Shown in pieces: positions 8,140-16,923 of a stretch of DNA of 35,000 bases. Within the stretch, counting starts at the first letter, position 1. Each line of letters opens with the position of its first letter. The position numbers and the translations under genes are program-made. The notes beneath the pieces are model-generated. The model was not told the origin of the DNA. It did not search any database and saw nothing but the letters and a program-made list of their open reading frames with translations. The stretch comes from Symbiodinium natans. Taxonomy: Eukaryota > Sar > Dinophyceae > Suessiales > Symbiodiniaceae. The stretch lies in the NCBI GenBank assembly GCA_905221605.1, contig CAJNDS010001180.1, positions 460,725 to 495,724 of the forward strand. The letters are read 5' to 3'.

Positions 8140-9090
8140 TGAAGCCTCGCCAACCCTAAAGCCGAAGGCCCCCCAAAGCCCCAAACCTTAAGCCTAAACC
8201 TCCCGCCTTGATATCGGGTTCCGTGGGCCTCAGCAAATACCTCGAAAGCTCCCCAGCTAAGCTGGCGGAGACTCTTTGGCGCTGGGCAGGGGTTCAGGCT
8301 TCCCATAGCGTTCCGGTTGCGTCTTGAAGAGTGTTAGATTGGGAGGAGGAGGAGGTGTCTGCCTGCTGAAGATCAAGGTTTCACGCCATCGCAGCCTAGG
8401 ACAGAGGAGGCGACGAAAACGGCGATCCTGAGCCGTGTTCATCTCAATATAGACCAGGGCTTGCATAGAACACCCATGATAGCCAATCCAATTGCGCACG
8501 TTGCAGCTGGCAGAGGGTGCTCTGAGACCTCTGCCAGCGAAGAGACCTGATGCCCTGACGTTGCGGGCCACATAGGACGTAGGAGGAAGGCCTTTTCTCG
8601 GCACACTGGGAGGCAGGTTGTATCGTTCCCTCCGTGCGGCTTCTCCTCTGCCACTCCAGCCCGACGTGTCATGGTGAGCCCTATCCAACGAAGCACCCTC
8701 CCCCGTCCTGGTCACATCTGCCTGATTTGCCCGCGCTTAGGCCCCCCGGTTAGGCAGGACTGCTGCAAAGCATGTCTTAGAAAGAAGCCCCCCTTCAAGC
8801 AGGATAGAGCCCCGTGTTAAGGCGCACAAGTCGTCCTTGCTACTTGCTAATTGCTACCTGTACTTGTTCTACCTTGCTTGCCAACCTCCAAGCACCCTCG
8901 TAAAGCAGAGTCTTCCAAAGGAGCTCTGTGGTGGCCGGGATGTGGCGGGTGGGCCTCCATCGGAGTTGGCGGTCTTGACGGCAGCATCTCTGACTGCAGG
9001 TCAGGGTTTTTTTAAGCAGCTTTTTCTCATTTTTTTTTGGGTTGTCTGTGAGCCTCACAGTTTCTCAAATGCGGCACCACCCCCTTGGTC
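8140..9090. other. No clear gene
   Basis: A 950-bp stretch without a convincing exon. It contains short CCCTAAA-like words at 8152-8205 and a (GGA)-rich patch at 8340-8358. A possible Cys-rich frame near 8661-8800 (GHICLICPRLG, then QDCCKACLRKK) has no clear splice sites. I see nothing else. Confidence 0.5.
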
Positions 9091-9092
9091 AG

Positions 9093-9184
9093 TTTCCCCG
9101 GTCGCTGAGGAACACCTGGGCGAGCCAAGTTTGGCGGAACGTGCTCTGCTTGGTGAATGGCTGGGAGTTCACGGGTTCGCGAAG
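9093..9184 (+). CDS. Exon of an unidentified gene
   Basis: Acceptor TTGGTCAG, donor GTTTGT. The frame reads SPVAEEHLGEPSLAERALL, then GEWLGVHGFAK. It looks like a genuine helical coding segment. No family recognised. It may belong to the same gene as the exons at about 9350 and 9645. Confidence 0.6.
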
Positions 9185-9349
9185 GTTTGTTTTGTCGCGC
9201 GTGGTGCTTTTGGGGCCGCACAAGGGCGTCACCATGAGAAGTCCGAGCCAGCATGAGACGTCTGCATCGGTGTCCTACTCACCACGGGCGCCTTGGTGAT
9301 CCTGGTTTACTTTCCAAAACAGGAACCAGTCCATTCTCAAAATGTACAG

Positions 9350-9500
9350 GAAGCGATGCCGGCCTGCTCGGTGCACGGACCCCCGAGGCTTGGATGAAGT
9401 GGCGGCCCGCGTTGCCCGCAACGGATTTCAGGCGCGAAGCGGGCGGGGCAGGGGGGAGAGATGGGCGCCACGCAGCCCCGCCGCTTCAAGGGCTGCTTCC
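9350..9500 (+). CDS. Candidate Arg-rich exon
   Basis: Acceptor ATGTACAG. One frame reads KRCRPARCTDPRGLDEVAAR, then VARNGFQARSGRGRGERW, and stays open up to the start of the C-strand array at 9505. The 3' limit is uncertain: the exon may stop near 9420 at a non-GT donor. Rich in Arg and Gly in its second half. Confidence 0.4.
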
Positions 9501-9504
9501 GAGG

Positions 9505-9638
9505 CCCCTAAACCCTAAACCCTAAACCCTAAACCCTAAACCCTAAACCCTAAACCCTAAACCCTAAACCCTAAACCCTAAACCCTAAATACCTTAACCC
9601 TAAATACCTTAACCCTAAACCCTAAACCCTAAACCCTA
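9505..9638 (-). repeat. C-strand telomere-like array
   Basis: About eighteen units in 134 bp, with two CCTTAAC/AATACC interruptions. It ends 6 bp upstream of the exon at 9645. One of the longest arrays in the window. Confidence 0.97.
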
Positions 9639-9644
9639 TTGGAG

Positions 9645-9759
9645 AAGCCCTGGGAGGTGGTCGACCTCGAGTCTCGACCACCTGCCGCCGGAGACGCGCT
9701 CTTTCACCAGGCCCCTAGCCTGGCACTGGCACAAGTCAGGGCGAGAAAAATCTCCGACT
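9645..9759 (+). CDS. Exon set directly between C- and G-strand arrays
   Basis: The C-strand array runs into a TTGGAG acceptor; the exon reads KPWEVVDLESRPPAAGDALF, then HQAPSLALAQVRARKISD. It ends at a GC donor whose following bases are TTAGGGTTTAGGG, so the G-strand array is the first sequence of the next intron. The family is not recognised. Of all exons here it is the one most tightly bracketed by arrays. Confidence 0.65.
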
Positions 9760-9761
9760 GC

Positions 9762-9823
9762 TTAGGGTTTAGGGTTTAGGGTTTAGGGTTAGGGTTTAGG
9801 GTTTAGGGTTTAGGGTTTAGGGT
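9762..9823 (+). repeat. G-strand telomere-like array
   Basis: About nine units including one TTAGGG hexamer. It starts 2 bp after the GC donor at 9760. Confidence 0.97.
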
Positions 9824-10034
9824 TCAGAGCCTCCCTCTCAACTCCCAGAAACCCTTGAATCAGATGGACCATGAAAGGTGTCGTTCTTCAACCATTGCTG
9901 TGCTGGGCTGTCCAACTCCACCTGGACCTGGCGCCTTAGATGCGTTCCATGGGTCAGTTTTGTGTTTTCTTTTTTTTGGGTTCCTTTTTTTGGGGGGAGC
10001 TTTGAGGGTTTGGGGCTCGAAAGAAAGCTCTCTG

Positions 10035-10440
10035 AGGAGTGCCTCCAAGGGCCTGGTGCTGCGCACCACGCGGGCCGTGGCCGCCGGGGAGGTGCTCTTG
10101 AGATCTTTTGAGGGCTCCGGGACTCCGGGTTTCTTGCAGAGCCTTCGGTGCGCCCTCGCAAGATCGAGGGGAGTTCAGGCCCTGTACCAAGGCCGTCACT
10201 TTTGTTGTGGGCTTTCTTTTTGGGTTTAGGATGTGTGGTTCTGGGGCCAAGCCTTCGCAGGAGTTAACCATCAGCTACATCGGAAAGCCCTGGTGTGACC
10301 TCGCGCGCCCCGCACGCCGGAAGTATTTGCTTGGACCTCGGTCTTCTCCTGCGCAACAACCAACCGCGCGCGAAGCCCCGGAGAGTTTTTTCTCCGAGGA
10401 AGCAGAACTTCAACTTCGTCTGCCTCTGCAAGGCGCGTGG
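10035..10440 (+). CDS. SET-domain protein, fragmentary exons
   Basis: Predicted protein lysine methyltransferase of the SET/SMYD kind. Three blocks are recognisable. About 10035-10100 reads SKGLVLRTTRAVAAGEVLL, the start of a SET domain (G-x-G/L ... aGEvLl). 10261-10332, after an AAGCCTTCGCAG acceptor, reads ELTISYIGKPW and continues to ARRKYLL; ELTISY is the C-terminal SET motif with the catalytic Tyr. 10406-10440 reads NFNFVCLCKARG before a GTGTGAGC donor and resembles the post-SET Cys cluster. The middle of the domain, which should hold the N-H-S-C substrate/cofactor motif, is not found in 10101-10260, so the gene may be broken or the exon may be too diverged to see. Family assignment is from motifs only. 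Confidence 0.55.
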
Positions 10441-11472
10441 GTGTGAGCGGAAAAACGAGGGAGAGGGAGTCGAAAAGAGAACGCGCAGGAACGAAGCCAA
10501 GAAGAGGCACAACAACAAGGCGGTCAACAAAGGGGGCAGACAAGAATTCAAAGAGGTTCAGCAGAAGGCCAACACATCAAACCTTCGAAAAGCACAGTCT
10601 CTATCTCTCAAAAAGACAGCGAGGCCTGCGTGAACCCGGATGCCCACGAATCTCGAGGCCGGCGCCCGCGAGCGGGTTCACAGCTCCGGCATAAGAATGA
10701 CCAACGCCAGAAAGGGTTTAGGGTCTTTGAGGCGTTTGTCCTCCAAGAAGGATCAAAGGTCATCCTTGTGGGCGGCTGGGTTGAGAGTTGGCGGCTGAGC
10801 TTCGGAGACATGTTCGTCGAGCTCTAGGGCCCACATGGGCAGATGGATAGGATGCAAGTTGCAAGCTCTTGCACTTGTGACTACCATGGCCATGCTCAGA
10901 TCCCTTGCATTTCACGTGCCCAAAACCAGCTCCTGAGAGCACCCTTTAGTATTTCCTCATATCTGTGTTTTTTTTACCCCAGGGCAGGGGTGTATTGAAC
11001 ATGAGTTCTGCAACGGTGACCAGCCATTAAGTGCCATCTGGCCAAGAATTTTCCAGCTGCCGTGAAGCAAGCAGCACCTGCAACCAATCCAAGTGTACTG
11101 ACATTCTGGTGCCCCTAAACCATTTTGAGCTCCACCGGGCTGTTTGGCACTTCATGTGGCCTCACAAAATTGGCGGCGATGGCCTCGCACTCGCACCAGC
11201 TATCCTCCGCACTGCGAAATTCAGACGAGGTGGGAGGGAGGGTTGTGGAAGGTACTGACACAGCTGTAGAAGCCTGGGCCATGAAAAGAAACCTCAACGC
11301 AAGTTACTTGCATGTCCACCAGTGTGTGCAAGTGCGGGACTGCTGCAACAGTGCTGTAGCTGGTGATCATGCCAAATCTTGTTCAGTTGGTGACAGCCTT
11401 TGGATGTTGCCCTGAAGGTGGCTCAAGCCCAACAGAGATCTGAGACCCTGAAACCCTCAAACCTTCAGCTCT
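10441..11472. other. Mostly unassigned DNA
   Basis: An open, very basic frame continues from the SET fragment to about 10633 (Lys/Arg/Asn-rich) but has no clear exon structure. Otherwise nothing recognisable. About 11125-11170 shares a weak word pattern with 3395-3445 (TTCA..TGTGGCCTCAC-like), perhaps an old repeat. Confidence 0.4.
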
Positions 11473-11515
11473 CTAAACCCTAAACCCTAAGCCCTAAACC
11501 CTAAACCCTAAACCC
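11473..11515 (-). repeat. C-strand telomere-like array
   Basis: About six units with one CCCTAAG, 33 bp upstream of the exon at 11549. Confidence 0.94.
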
Positions 11516-11548
11516 GCCCGCCACCCCACTCTCTTGTCTTTGGGGTAG

Positions 11549-11620
11549 GCGGGCGCTGGTCGAGCGCTCAGTGAGACCCTGCGAGGGAGCCCCTAGGCGG
11601 GCGACCGAGCTTGCCTCCAG
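11549..11620 (+). CDS. 72-nt exon, possibly the upstream part of the ankyrin gene
   Basis: Acceptor TTTGGGGTAG, likely GC donor (GCTGGC). The frame reads RALVERSVRPCEGAPRRAT, then ELAS. The sequence is coding-like and the family unknown. It lies 640 bp before the first exon assigned to the ankyrin-repeat gene. No phase link was shown. Confidence 0.5.
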
Positions 11621-11739
11621 GCTGGCTTACCCTCCAGGCAAGCACAGGCCGAGTCAGCAGTTGTCACTGTATTATATATTATTACCCTAAACCCCACACT
11701 GTCCGCACATTGTTGGGTCCTGCATTGGAGGCCCCCTGG

Positions 11740-12020
11740 GTGGGCCCCTGGAGACCCCTGGGTCCCTCACCCCCGTCCGCTGGGCTGTGGGGCCCCTGGG
11801 GCCGTTTTGTTGGCCTGGCCTGGCCCTGGCCTTGGCCCTGGCTTTGCTGGCCAGCTGTCCGCACACCAGTGGCCTGTATTCCCTGACCCTGCCTCCCTGG
11901 CTTTAGCCCCTTCGCGCCAACCAAGCCTCGCTGCCTGTGTCTGTTCCTGGCCCGGCCATCCCTGGCCTTAGCCCCTTCGCCCCAACCCAAGCTGTCTTCT
12001 GACGCTGCCTCGCCTTTCCG
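11740..12020. repeat. Pro/Gly-type GC-rich repeats with a tandem duplication
   Basis: CCTGGCCCTGGCC-like words at 11810-11850, followed by two similar segments of about 60 bp (about 11892-11950 and 11964-12020) that share CTTTAGCCCCTTCGC-like and CCAA-CC-AAGC blocks. No exon is recognised. Confidence 0.65.
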
Positions 12021-12211
12021 TCTGCGTATCGCAAATGCCCTGGTCCACGCACCTTGTGGAGGTCCCCAAAAGAGCGTGAGTGCTGACTCATGTGATGCTT
12101 CGTAAACAAAACAAAAGGTCTTAACTCATTGAGAGTTGTAAGTGGGCGGTCTTGGGGTGGGTAGGTCTGCAGACTACCGCGCGCTCCCAAAGCGTGCTTC
12201 CGTTTGGCACG

Positions 12212-12242
12212 CCCTAAACCCTAAACCCTAAACCCTAAACCC
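12212..12242 (-). repeat. C-strand telomere-like array
   Basis: Four and a half units, 22 bp upstream of the exon at 12265. Confidence 0.95.
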
Positions 12243-12264
12243 AAAAAGTGGCTGGGGATCCGAG

Positions 12265-15200
12265 GCAGCCGGCCTGGCCGCTGTGGCGGCAGCGCGGCAC
12301 GAGGCCTGTGTGCCCAGAAAGGAGGGCTCGTCTGAAGTGTCGGCTTACATGGAAGCGGGAGTTTAGGGTTTAGGGTTTAGGGTTTAGGGGAGGCTTCTGC
12401 TTCAACGGAGGGGGGGGGGGGGCCGTGTCCGCTTCGACCCAGGCTGCCCTCCGCATCCGCGCGAAGGAAGGTGCGCGCGGTTGGACATCCTTTGGGGGAG
12501 GGGTTCTGGGTCGTAGAGTCGTGGAGCTCAAGCTGAATCATGGCCCCCTTCAATGTACGATGGCGCCTACCACCAAGAGAAGGGACCAAAGCCCCCCAAA
12601 CTTTAAGTTAATCCCCTATAAAACTTCCCCTTCAATCCCTACACAAAGTGCAGGCGGGAAGCCTTTATGTCGACTCAGGCTTCACTGCGCTGCACCTCGC
12701 TGCTGCCGCCGACCTCGCCGAGCTCTGCAGTTGCCCTGGAGACCGATGCGGGGGCTCGTCCTCATGCGTAGATGATCTCAGCTTTCTTCTGTAAGGGCCG
12801 CTTGACCAGTTGCCCCCCCCCCCCCCCCCTTCATGTTCATAAGAGGCCATTTACCGCACCTCATTTGTTGGGAGGGGCAGGAAAGGTAGACGCGTAAAGC
12901 CCAGAGGACTCCGGGGAGAGATGGGGCTCATTGGGTCACGGAGCCCACCCCCTTTCCCCCCGTTTTTCATGTGCCAGCATCTTTGCTGGCTTAAACGCCC
13001 TGTCAAGAGACCCTATATATTGGAGCATCAGCCACGACCCTCCCCCCCCCCCCCGTCCCTTGTGGAGCTTTGAGGGATCCCATATGTCTTTCAGACCGAA
13101 TCTTCGAAGATCTTACGAAAGTTAATCTTCTTTGTGATGAGTTCGCTCACGCTCCCTTGGCATGGCTGCCGTGCCTGCAAAGGTCGCGCCTTGCTTTCCT
13201 CGCCCTTCTTCGTGCAGGCTCGGAGTCTTCAGGGAACCCTCGAAACCCTACTACTAGAAACCCTAGAAACCCTAGAAACCCTAGAAACCCTAGAAACCCT
13301 AGAAACCCTAGAAACCCTAGAAACCCTAGAAACCCTAGAAACCCTAGAAACCCTAGAAACCCCAGAAACCCTAGAAACTCTAAACCGTAGACACTAAACC
13401 CTGAACACTCCATGGTTCAGCGTGAGCCATGGGGTTGAAGTGAGCCAAAGGGGCCCGAGGATCCCTGTTGATGACAGTCTGTTGGTTCAAAGACTCCCGC
13501 GCCGCTTCCCTGGCGCAAAGCCCATGAAGAGGACTTCTCCCCGCCTGAAATATGCGCCCTACATATCCCCTACCAGCAGCCCTCTAGGCCTTAGGCCTGG
13601 AAACCTAAAACCCTGAGCCCTAAACCCTAAACCTTAAAATTTCCAAGAAAACATATGCTTCACTGCAAAACCCTGAAGCCCCCGCCGAAAAAGAGGGGGG
13701 GGGGGCACGGGACAGGCAGACGCGCTGTCGGACTCCGGGGCCACCGCGCTGCACCTGGCCGCCGAGCGAGGCGCAGGTGCGGGTGGCGTGATTTTGTGCC
13801 CGCGAGGAGCTGGCCTGAGAATTTCGGGGGGGCTTTGACGGTTTCGAGTTTTGCTGCTCTAGGGTCAGGTGCAAGCCCTTGTCTTCAGGCGATGCGTGCC
13901 TCGTGCTGCTGACACATCCCAACTTCACAGCCCCAGACACCCAGGCCGGCAGCTTAGGAAGGGGGGGTGCGGGTGTTCTTGGGGAATAATTGCACCGCAA
14001 GAAGCTCAGCAGCCTCTGATGTCCGAAACGCAGAAACAACCTGCAGGCAACAGCCAGATCCGGTAGGGGAGTTCCCGGCACCCTGATAGGATCCACGAAC
14101 CCGAATGCAGACACGTGCCACCAACTTCGGCAAGAAACAATGTGTAGACACGACATGAGGAAAGGGGACAAGGACACGACACGAAGACGAAGACACGACA
14201 CGACACGAAGACACGATACGAAGGTACGACACGCAGACTCGATCACATGGCCTGGCAGGCGGGGAGCCCTTTGTATTGGGGGGGGGGGGGGTGGGGGTGG
14301 GGGAGCCGGCAGAGGGGGGCAGGGGGCGGGGGCGGTGGTTGTGGGAGGTGCGCGGCACTCGCGGACGCTTGCGTACGCTTGCGTACGCTTGCGGACGCTT
14401 GCGGCCACTTGCGGACGCAAACGCAACGCCTGTTGGTCTCCAACTCTTGACCCCCCAGACCCCAACTTGAAAACGAGAACCCTTCTGCAGAGAAATCCGG
14501 GTAAAGACTGGCAAGGAAGACGAGCTGGACATCATGACATCGATACAGAAATTTTCAGCTTGGGCCGGAGGTGAGTGCCCTGAACTTTTGGGGCGGGAAG
14601 ACGCCGAGCCCTCGCTTCAAGCCCAGGTCACAGCACCCTGAATCGCCACAGCCCCAACCCGAAACTGAAAGGAGCGCATCTCAAGAATCAAATTTACTGC
14701 CCTTATCAAGAGGCCCAAGCTGTCAAAGCATATCTCCGAGAGCTTGTAAACCCAACACCCTAAACCCTAAGTCACAAACCCTAAACCCTAAACCCTAAAC
14801 CCTAAACCCTAAACCCTAAACCCCTCTCGAAGGATCTGCTGGGCCGCACCGCTCTGCACATGGCTGCGGCAAACGGCCACAGCGACTGCTGCGAGGCCAG
14901 GAGCTCCGCAATTCTTGGGGTTGAGGGCATAGGGGTTTAGGGTTTAGGGTTACCAGGGTTTAGGGTTTAGGGTTGAGGGTTGAGTGTTAGGGTTTGGGTT
15001 TTAAGTTGGGATGTTCCCCCTGATACTAGCAAGTCCTTCATGGGGATTGTAGTATCCCCGATTATAATCCCTATTGAGGACTGTTTGTAAGTATAAGGGG
15101 GAACATCCCAAGGCGTCTCCGCAAAGTAGGGTTGTGTGAAGCTGTGTCCGGTTTTTACTTGGGCAGCTGCAGATGTCAGTACAGCCGAGCTGTGGCTGCG

Positions 15201-16159
15201 AACACCCTTTGGGTCATACTTGGCCAGGATTCTTGCTCCGTCTTTCTGTGTGCGGTCTTCTTCGTCTTTTTTCTTTTCGCCTTCGACTGTTGGGGGAACC
15301 GACAACCTCGACTCCAATGCCTCTAAACCCTAAAACCCCAAAAACCCAAAACCTTAAACCCTACAGTAAACCCTAAACCCTAAACGCTAAACCTAAACCC
15401 TAAACCCTATGACCGGATCATCGGTGCGCAGGTCCTCCTCTCGCACTCGCGCTTCCAGGAGCGGCCTTTTCTCCCATGTTTGGTCGTATTCAGTACGTTT
15501 AGGGTTCAGGGTTTAAAGGGTAAAGGGTAAAGGGTTGAGGGTTTAGGGTTTAGGGGTACTGGTTTGCGAGTGCAAGGAAATCATCTGGAAAAGCCCGACA
15601 TCCCCAGAACATGGCAGGTAAATAGTATGGAACATTAAGGAACATAGTTGCAGGCTACTTAAACTCGAAGGCCCCCCCCACCCCCGGAACAAGGAGGCCC
15701 TACTTCAGAACTCTCCCTTAGATCCAGCAGCCGGACTCCCGTGTAGAGAACAAGCATGGGGAGTGCAATTTTGGGGCATCGTTAGGTACTTCCCCTCTCA
15801 GAAGGGAGAACCGGTTTCTGAAGGTCAAGCCTTGGGGGAGTATTTCTCCTTGGGGGGGGGGATTCGGGGGATACCCTCAGGCCGCCCTTCTGCGCGAGCG
15901 CGATGGAATGACCTCGCTCCACGCAGCGGCGAGGGCAGGCCGAAAAACCGTGGGAAGCCGAATTTTCCCAGAATTTTCGTGTTGCTGCGGTTTCCGTGGA
16001 GAGGAGAGGAGAGCAGACCACATGGTGAAACCCGCAGCCCTGCCTCGAACTAGTTGGCACTTTCTGGATGCGAAGCTCCGCTACTCAACGCGAGACCGTG
16101 CACACCGCGCCTGCTACTTGCAGGCCATGCGGACGTGTGCAACCTTCTCCTCGCACACC
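12265..16159 (+). CDS. Ankyrin-repeat protein, multi-exon
   Basis: Protein-binding solenoid. Exons: 12265-12354, 90 nt (AAGLAAVAAARHEACVPRK ... SAYME), GC donor; 12654-12728, joins in phase 0 to give AGSLYVDSGFTALHLAAAA; 13716-13776 (ADALSDSGATALHLAAERGA), GT donor; 14833-14895, 63 nt (DLLGRTALHMAAANGHSDCC then E), GC donor; 15432-15458 (VLLSHSRFQ), joining in phase 0 to give the ankyrin helix pair GHSDCCEVLLSHSRF; about 16060-16159 (DAKLRYSTRDRAHRACYL, then HADVCNLLLAH). G-T-A-L-H-L/M-A-A is the ankyrin signature. The last block needs a one- or two-base frame change near 16121. Exons linking 12728 to 13716 and 13776 to 14833 are not identified; candidates are at 13446-13560 and near 14497-14550. 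Introns carry telomere-like arrays and a MITE. Confidence 0.75.
12361..12389 (+). repeat. G-strand telomere-like array
   Basis: Four units starting 6 bp after the GC donor at 12355; a G13 run follows at about 12411. Confidence 0.95.
13242..13384 (-). repeat. 9-bp telomere-like variant (CCCTAGAAA)n
   Basis: About fifteen units of a nonamer that looks like CCCTAAA with AG inserted. The array is very homogeneous, with only one CCCCAGAAA unit, so it amplified recently. Unlike the heptamer, each unit contains TAG. Frames across it are low-complexity RNP/ETL strings and are not genes. It lies inside a putative intron of the ankyrin gene. Confidence 0.97.
13446..13560 (+). CDS. Candidate basic exon
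   Basis: An open frame reads GPRIPVDDSLLVQRLPRRF, then PGAKPMKRTSPRLKYAPYI. It is coding-like in composition but neither splice end is clear. It could be an ankyrin-gene linker exon or another gene. C-strand-like words follow at 13606-13640. Confidence 0.35.
14146..14238 (+). repeat. ACACGA-rich degenerate repeat
   Basis: Repeated GACACGAC, ACACGAAG and related words over about 90 bp of intron-like DNA. A G-rich stretch (14278-14340) and a 10-bp GCTTGCGGAC/GCTTGCGTAC repeat (14362-14418) follow. Confidence 0.85.
14362..14418 (+). repeat. 10-bp tandem repeat (ACGCTTGCGG)n
   Basis: Five to six decamers with G/T alternation at one position. Comparable in length and GC content to the decamer array at 1471-1520. 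Confidence 0.9.
14757..14823 (-). repeat. C-strand telomere-like array
   Basis: About eight units with one interruption (GTCACAAA), ending 9 bp before the ankyrin exon at 14833. Confidence 0.96.
14935..15002 (+). repeat. G-strand telomere-like array in the 5' part of an ankyrin-gene intron
   Basis: About seven TTTAGGG/TTGAGGG units in 68 bp with a small interruption (TACCA). It begins about 40 bp after the GC donor at 14896 and ends next to a MITE. Confidence 0.95.
15006..15111. mobile_element. MITE, family A (TIR TTGGGATGTTCCCCCT)
   Basis: Terminal inverted repeats of about 33 bp: left begins TTGGGATGTTCCCCCTGATA, right ends in the complement (GTATAAGGGGGAACATCCCAA). Inner AGTCCT and AGGACT blocks also match. 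It is inserted in the intron of the ankyrin gene between the G-strand (14935-15002) and C-strand (15321-15408) arrays. Related copies lie at 7575-7670 and, as a left end only, at 30232. No coding capacity, and no target duplication is obvious. Confidence 0.82.
15321..15408 (-). repeat. C-strand telomere-like array in the 3' part of an ankyrin-gene intron
   Basis: About ten units, several imperfect (CCCTAAAA, CCCAAAA, CGCTAAA). It ends 23 bp before the acceptor at 15431. Confidence 0.95.
15497..15556 (+). repeat. G-strand telomere-like array
   Basis: TTTAGGG with TTCAGGG, TAAAGGG and TTGAGGG variants, downstream of the ankyrin exon at 15432-15458. Confidence 0.93.
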
Positions 16160-16775
16160 GAGTGCTTGGGCCAATTGTCAGTTTTTTTCTCAATCATTTC
16201 GTGCCGATCTCGTCGGATTTGGGGTTATCGGGTGTGTGGGGTGTTCGCTGCATCTCACCACTGGAAGGTGGTGTAGCGGTGGCCTTGTGGCATGCCTTGT
16301 AGCCGCTCCCTGCAGGCTTTTGCCGAGGGTCCGCCACTGCATCTCGGCGGTTTCGGAGCAAACCTGTCTGAACCGGCCAGGTCTCCGTGAATTGTGGGTT
16401 CATCTCGGGTGCCATTCGAAAAGGCTTCGCACTTTAATCGGTCCTTAAAAAAGATTCCTGCGGAAAGTTGGTCTCACAGCCATGTGGACCAAGGCTGGAC
16501 AACTTTGGGCGCACCGCCTGCGGCCTCGGCGTGGCTTGATCCTTGATAGTTCAACCGAGAGGCTTGTGTGTACTTTGGGCTCTGAGGGTCAAGATTCAAG
16601 TTCTGGGAAATTTTCAGGCGAACGTGGGGCCGCTGTATCTTTTGCAGGACCGAGAATGCTCTGTTGCCTAGAGGGATTGTGGAGGTTGCGGGCTCATGGA
16701 CCCATACCATGGGGGGGTTTCCAAAAGTTAGGGTAGCTATGTCGGGGTCCTCAAGAGAAGGAGAATTGTATCTCT

Positions 16776-16880
16776 AAAGCCCCCAATCCATCCCAATCCC
16801 TAAAGCAAACCCCAACACGTCTCAAAGCTCCCGAAAACCCTACTAGCCCCCAAAAAGTCCCAAAACCCCCTAAAAGACCC
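16776..16880 (-). repeat. Degenerate C-strand telomere-like tract
   Basis: CCCTAAAG, CCCCAAT, CCCTAGC and CCCTAAAAGA words. It precedes the exon at 16924 by about 40 bp. Confidence 0.8.
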
Positions 16881-16923
16881 TCAAGCCCAATCCTCCCGAG
16901 CTTCCAGTTCCCAGATGTTTCAG

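Noticed and set aside
7648-8306. Minus-strand protein genes around 7650-8300
   Set aside because: Open by composition, but no recognisable domain; they overlap a MITE and a + strand exon with proper splice ends, and no other minus-strand gene is supported in the window.
9505-9638. The arrays as true telomeres or chromosome ends
   Set aside because: All are internal, short (30-150 bp), in both orientations and interleaved with exons; none runs to a window edge.
11115-11180. A repeat shared with 3395-3445
   Set aside because: Only loose word similarity (TGTGGCCTCAC-like); too weak without an alignment score.
11407-11425. A second spliced-leader-like site (GTGGCTCAAG)
   Set aside because: Only nine bases match the leader's end, with no match upstream; expected by chance at this length.
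13242-13384. CRISPR array or repeat protein
   Set aside because: A 9-bp repeat with no spacers; the open frames are simple RNP or ETL strings produced by the repeat.
14757-15408. Arrays as assembly or adapter artefacts
   Set aside because: They differ in length, purity and variant units, are flanked by unique coding sequence and keep a consistent orientation; artefacts would not. Raw reads would still be worth checking.
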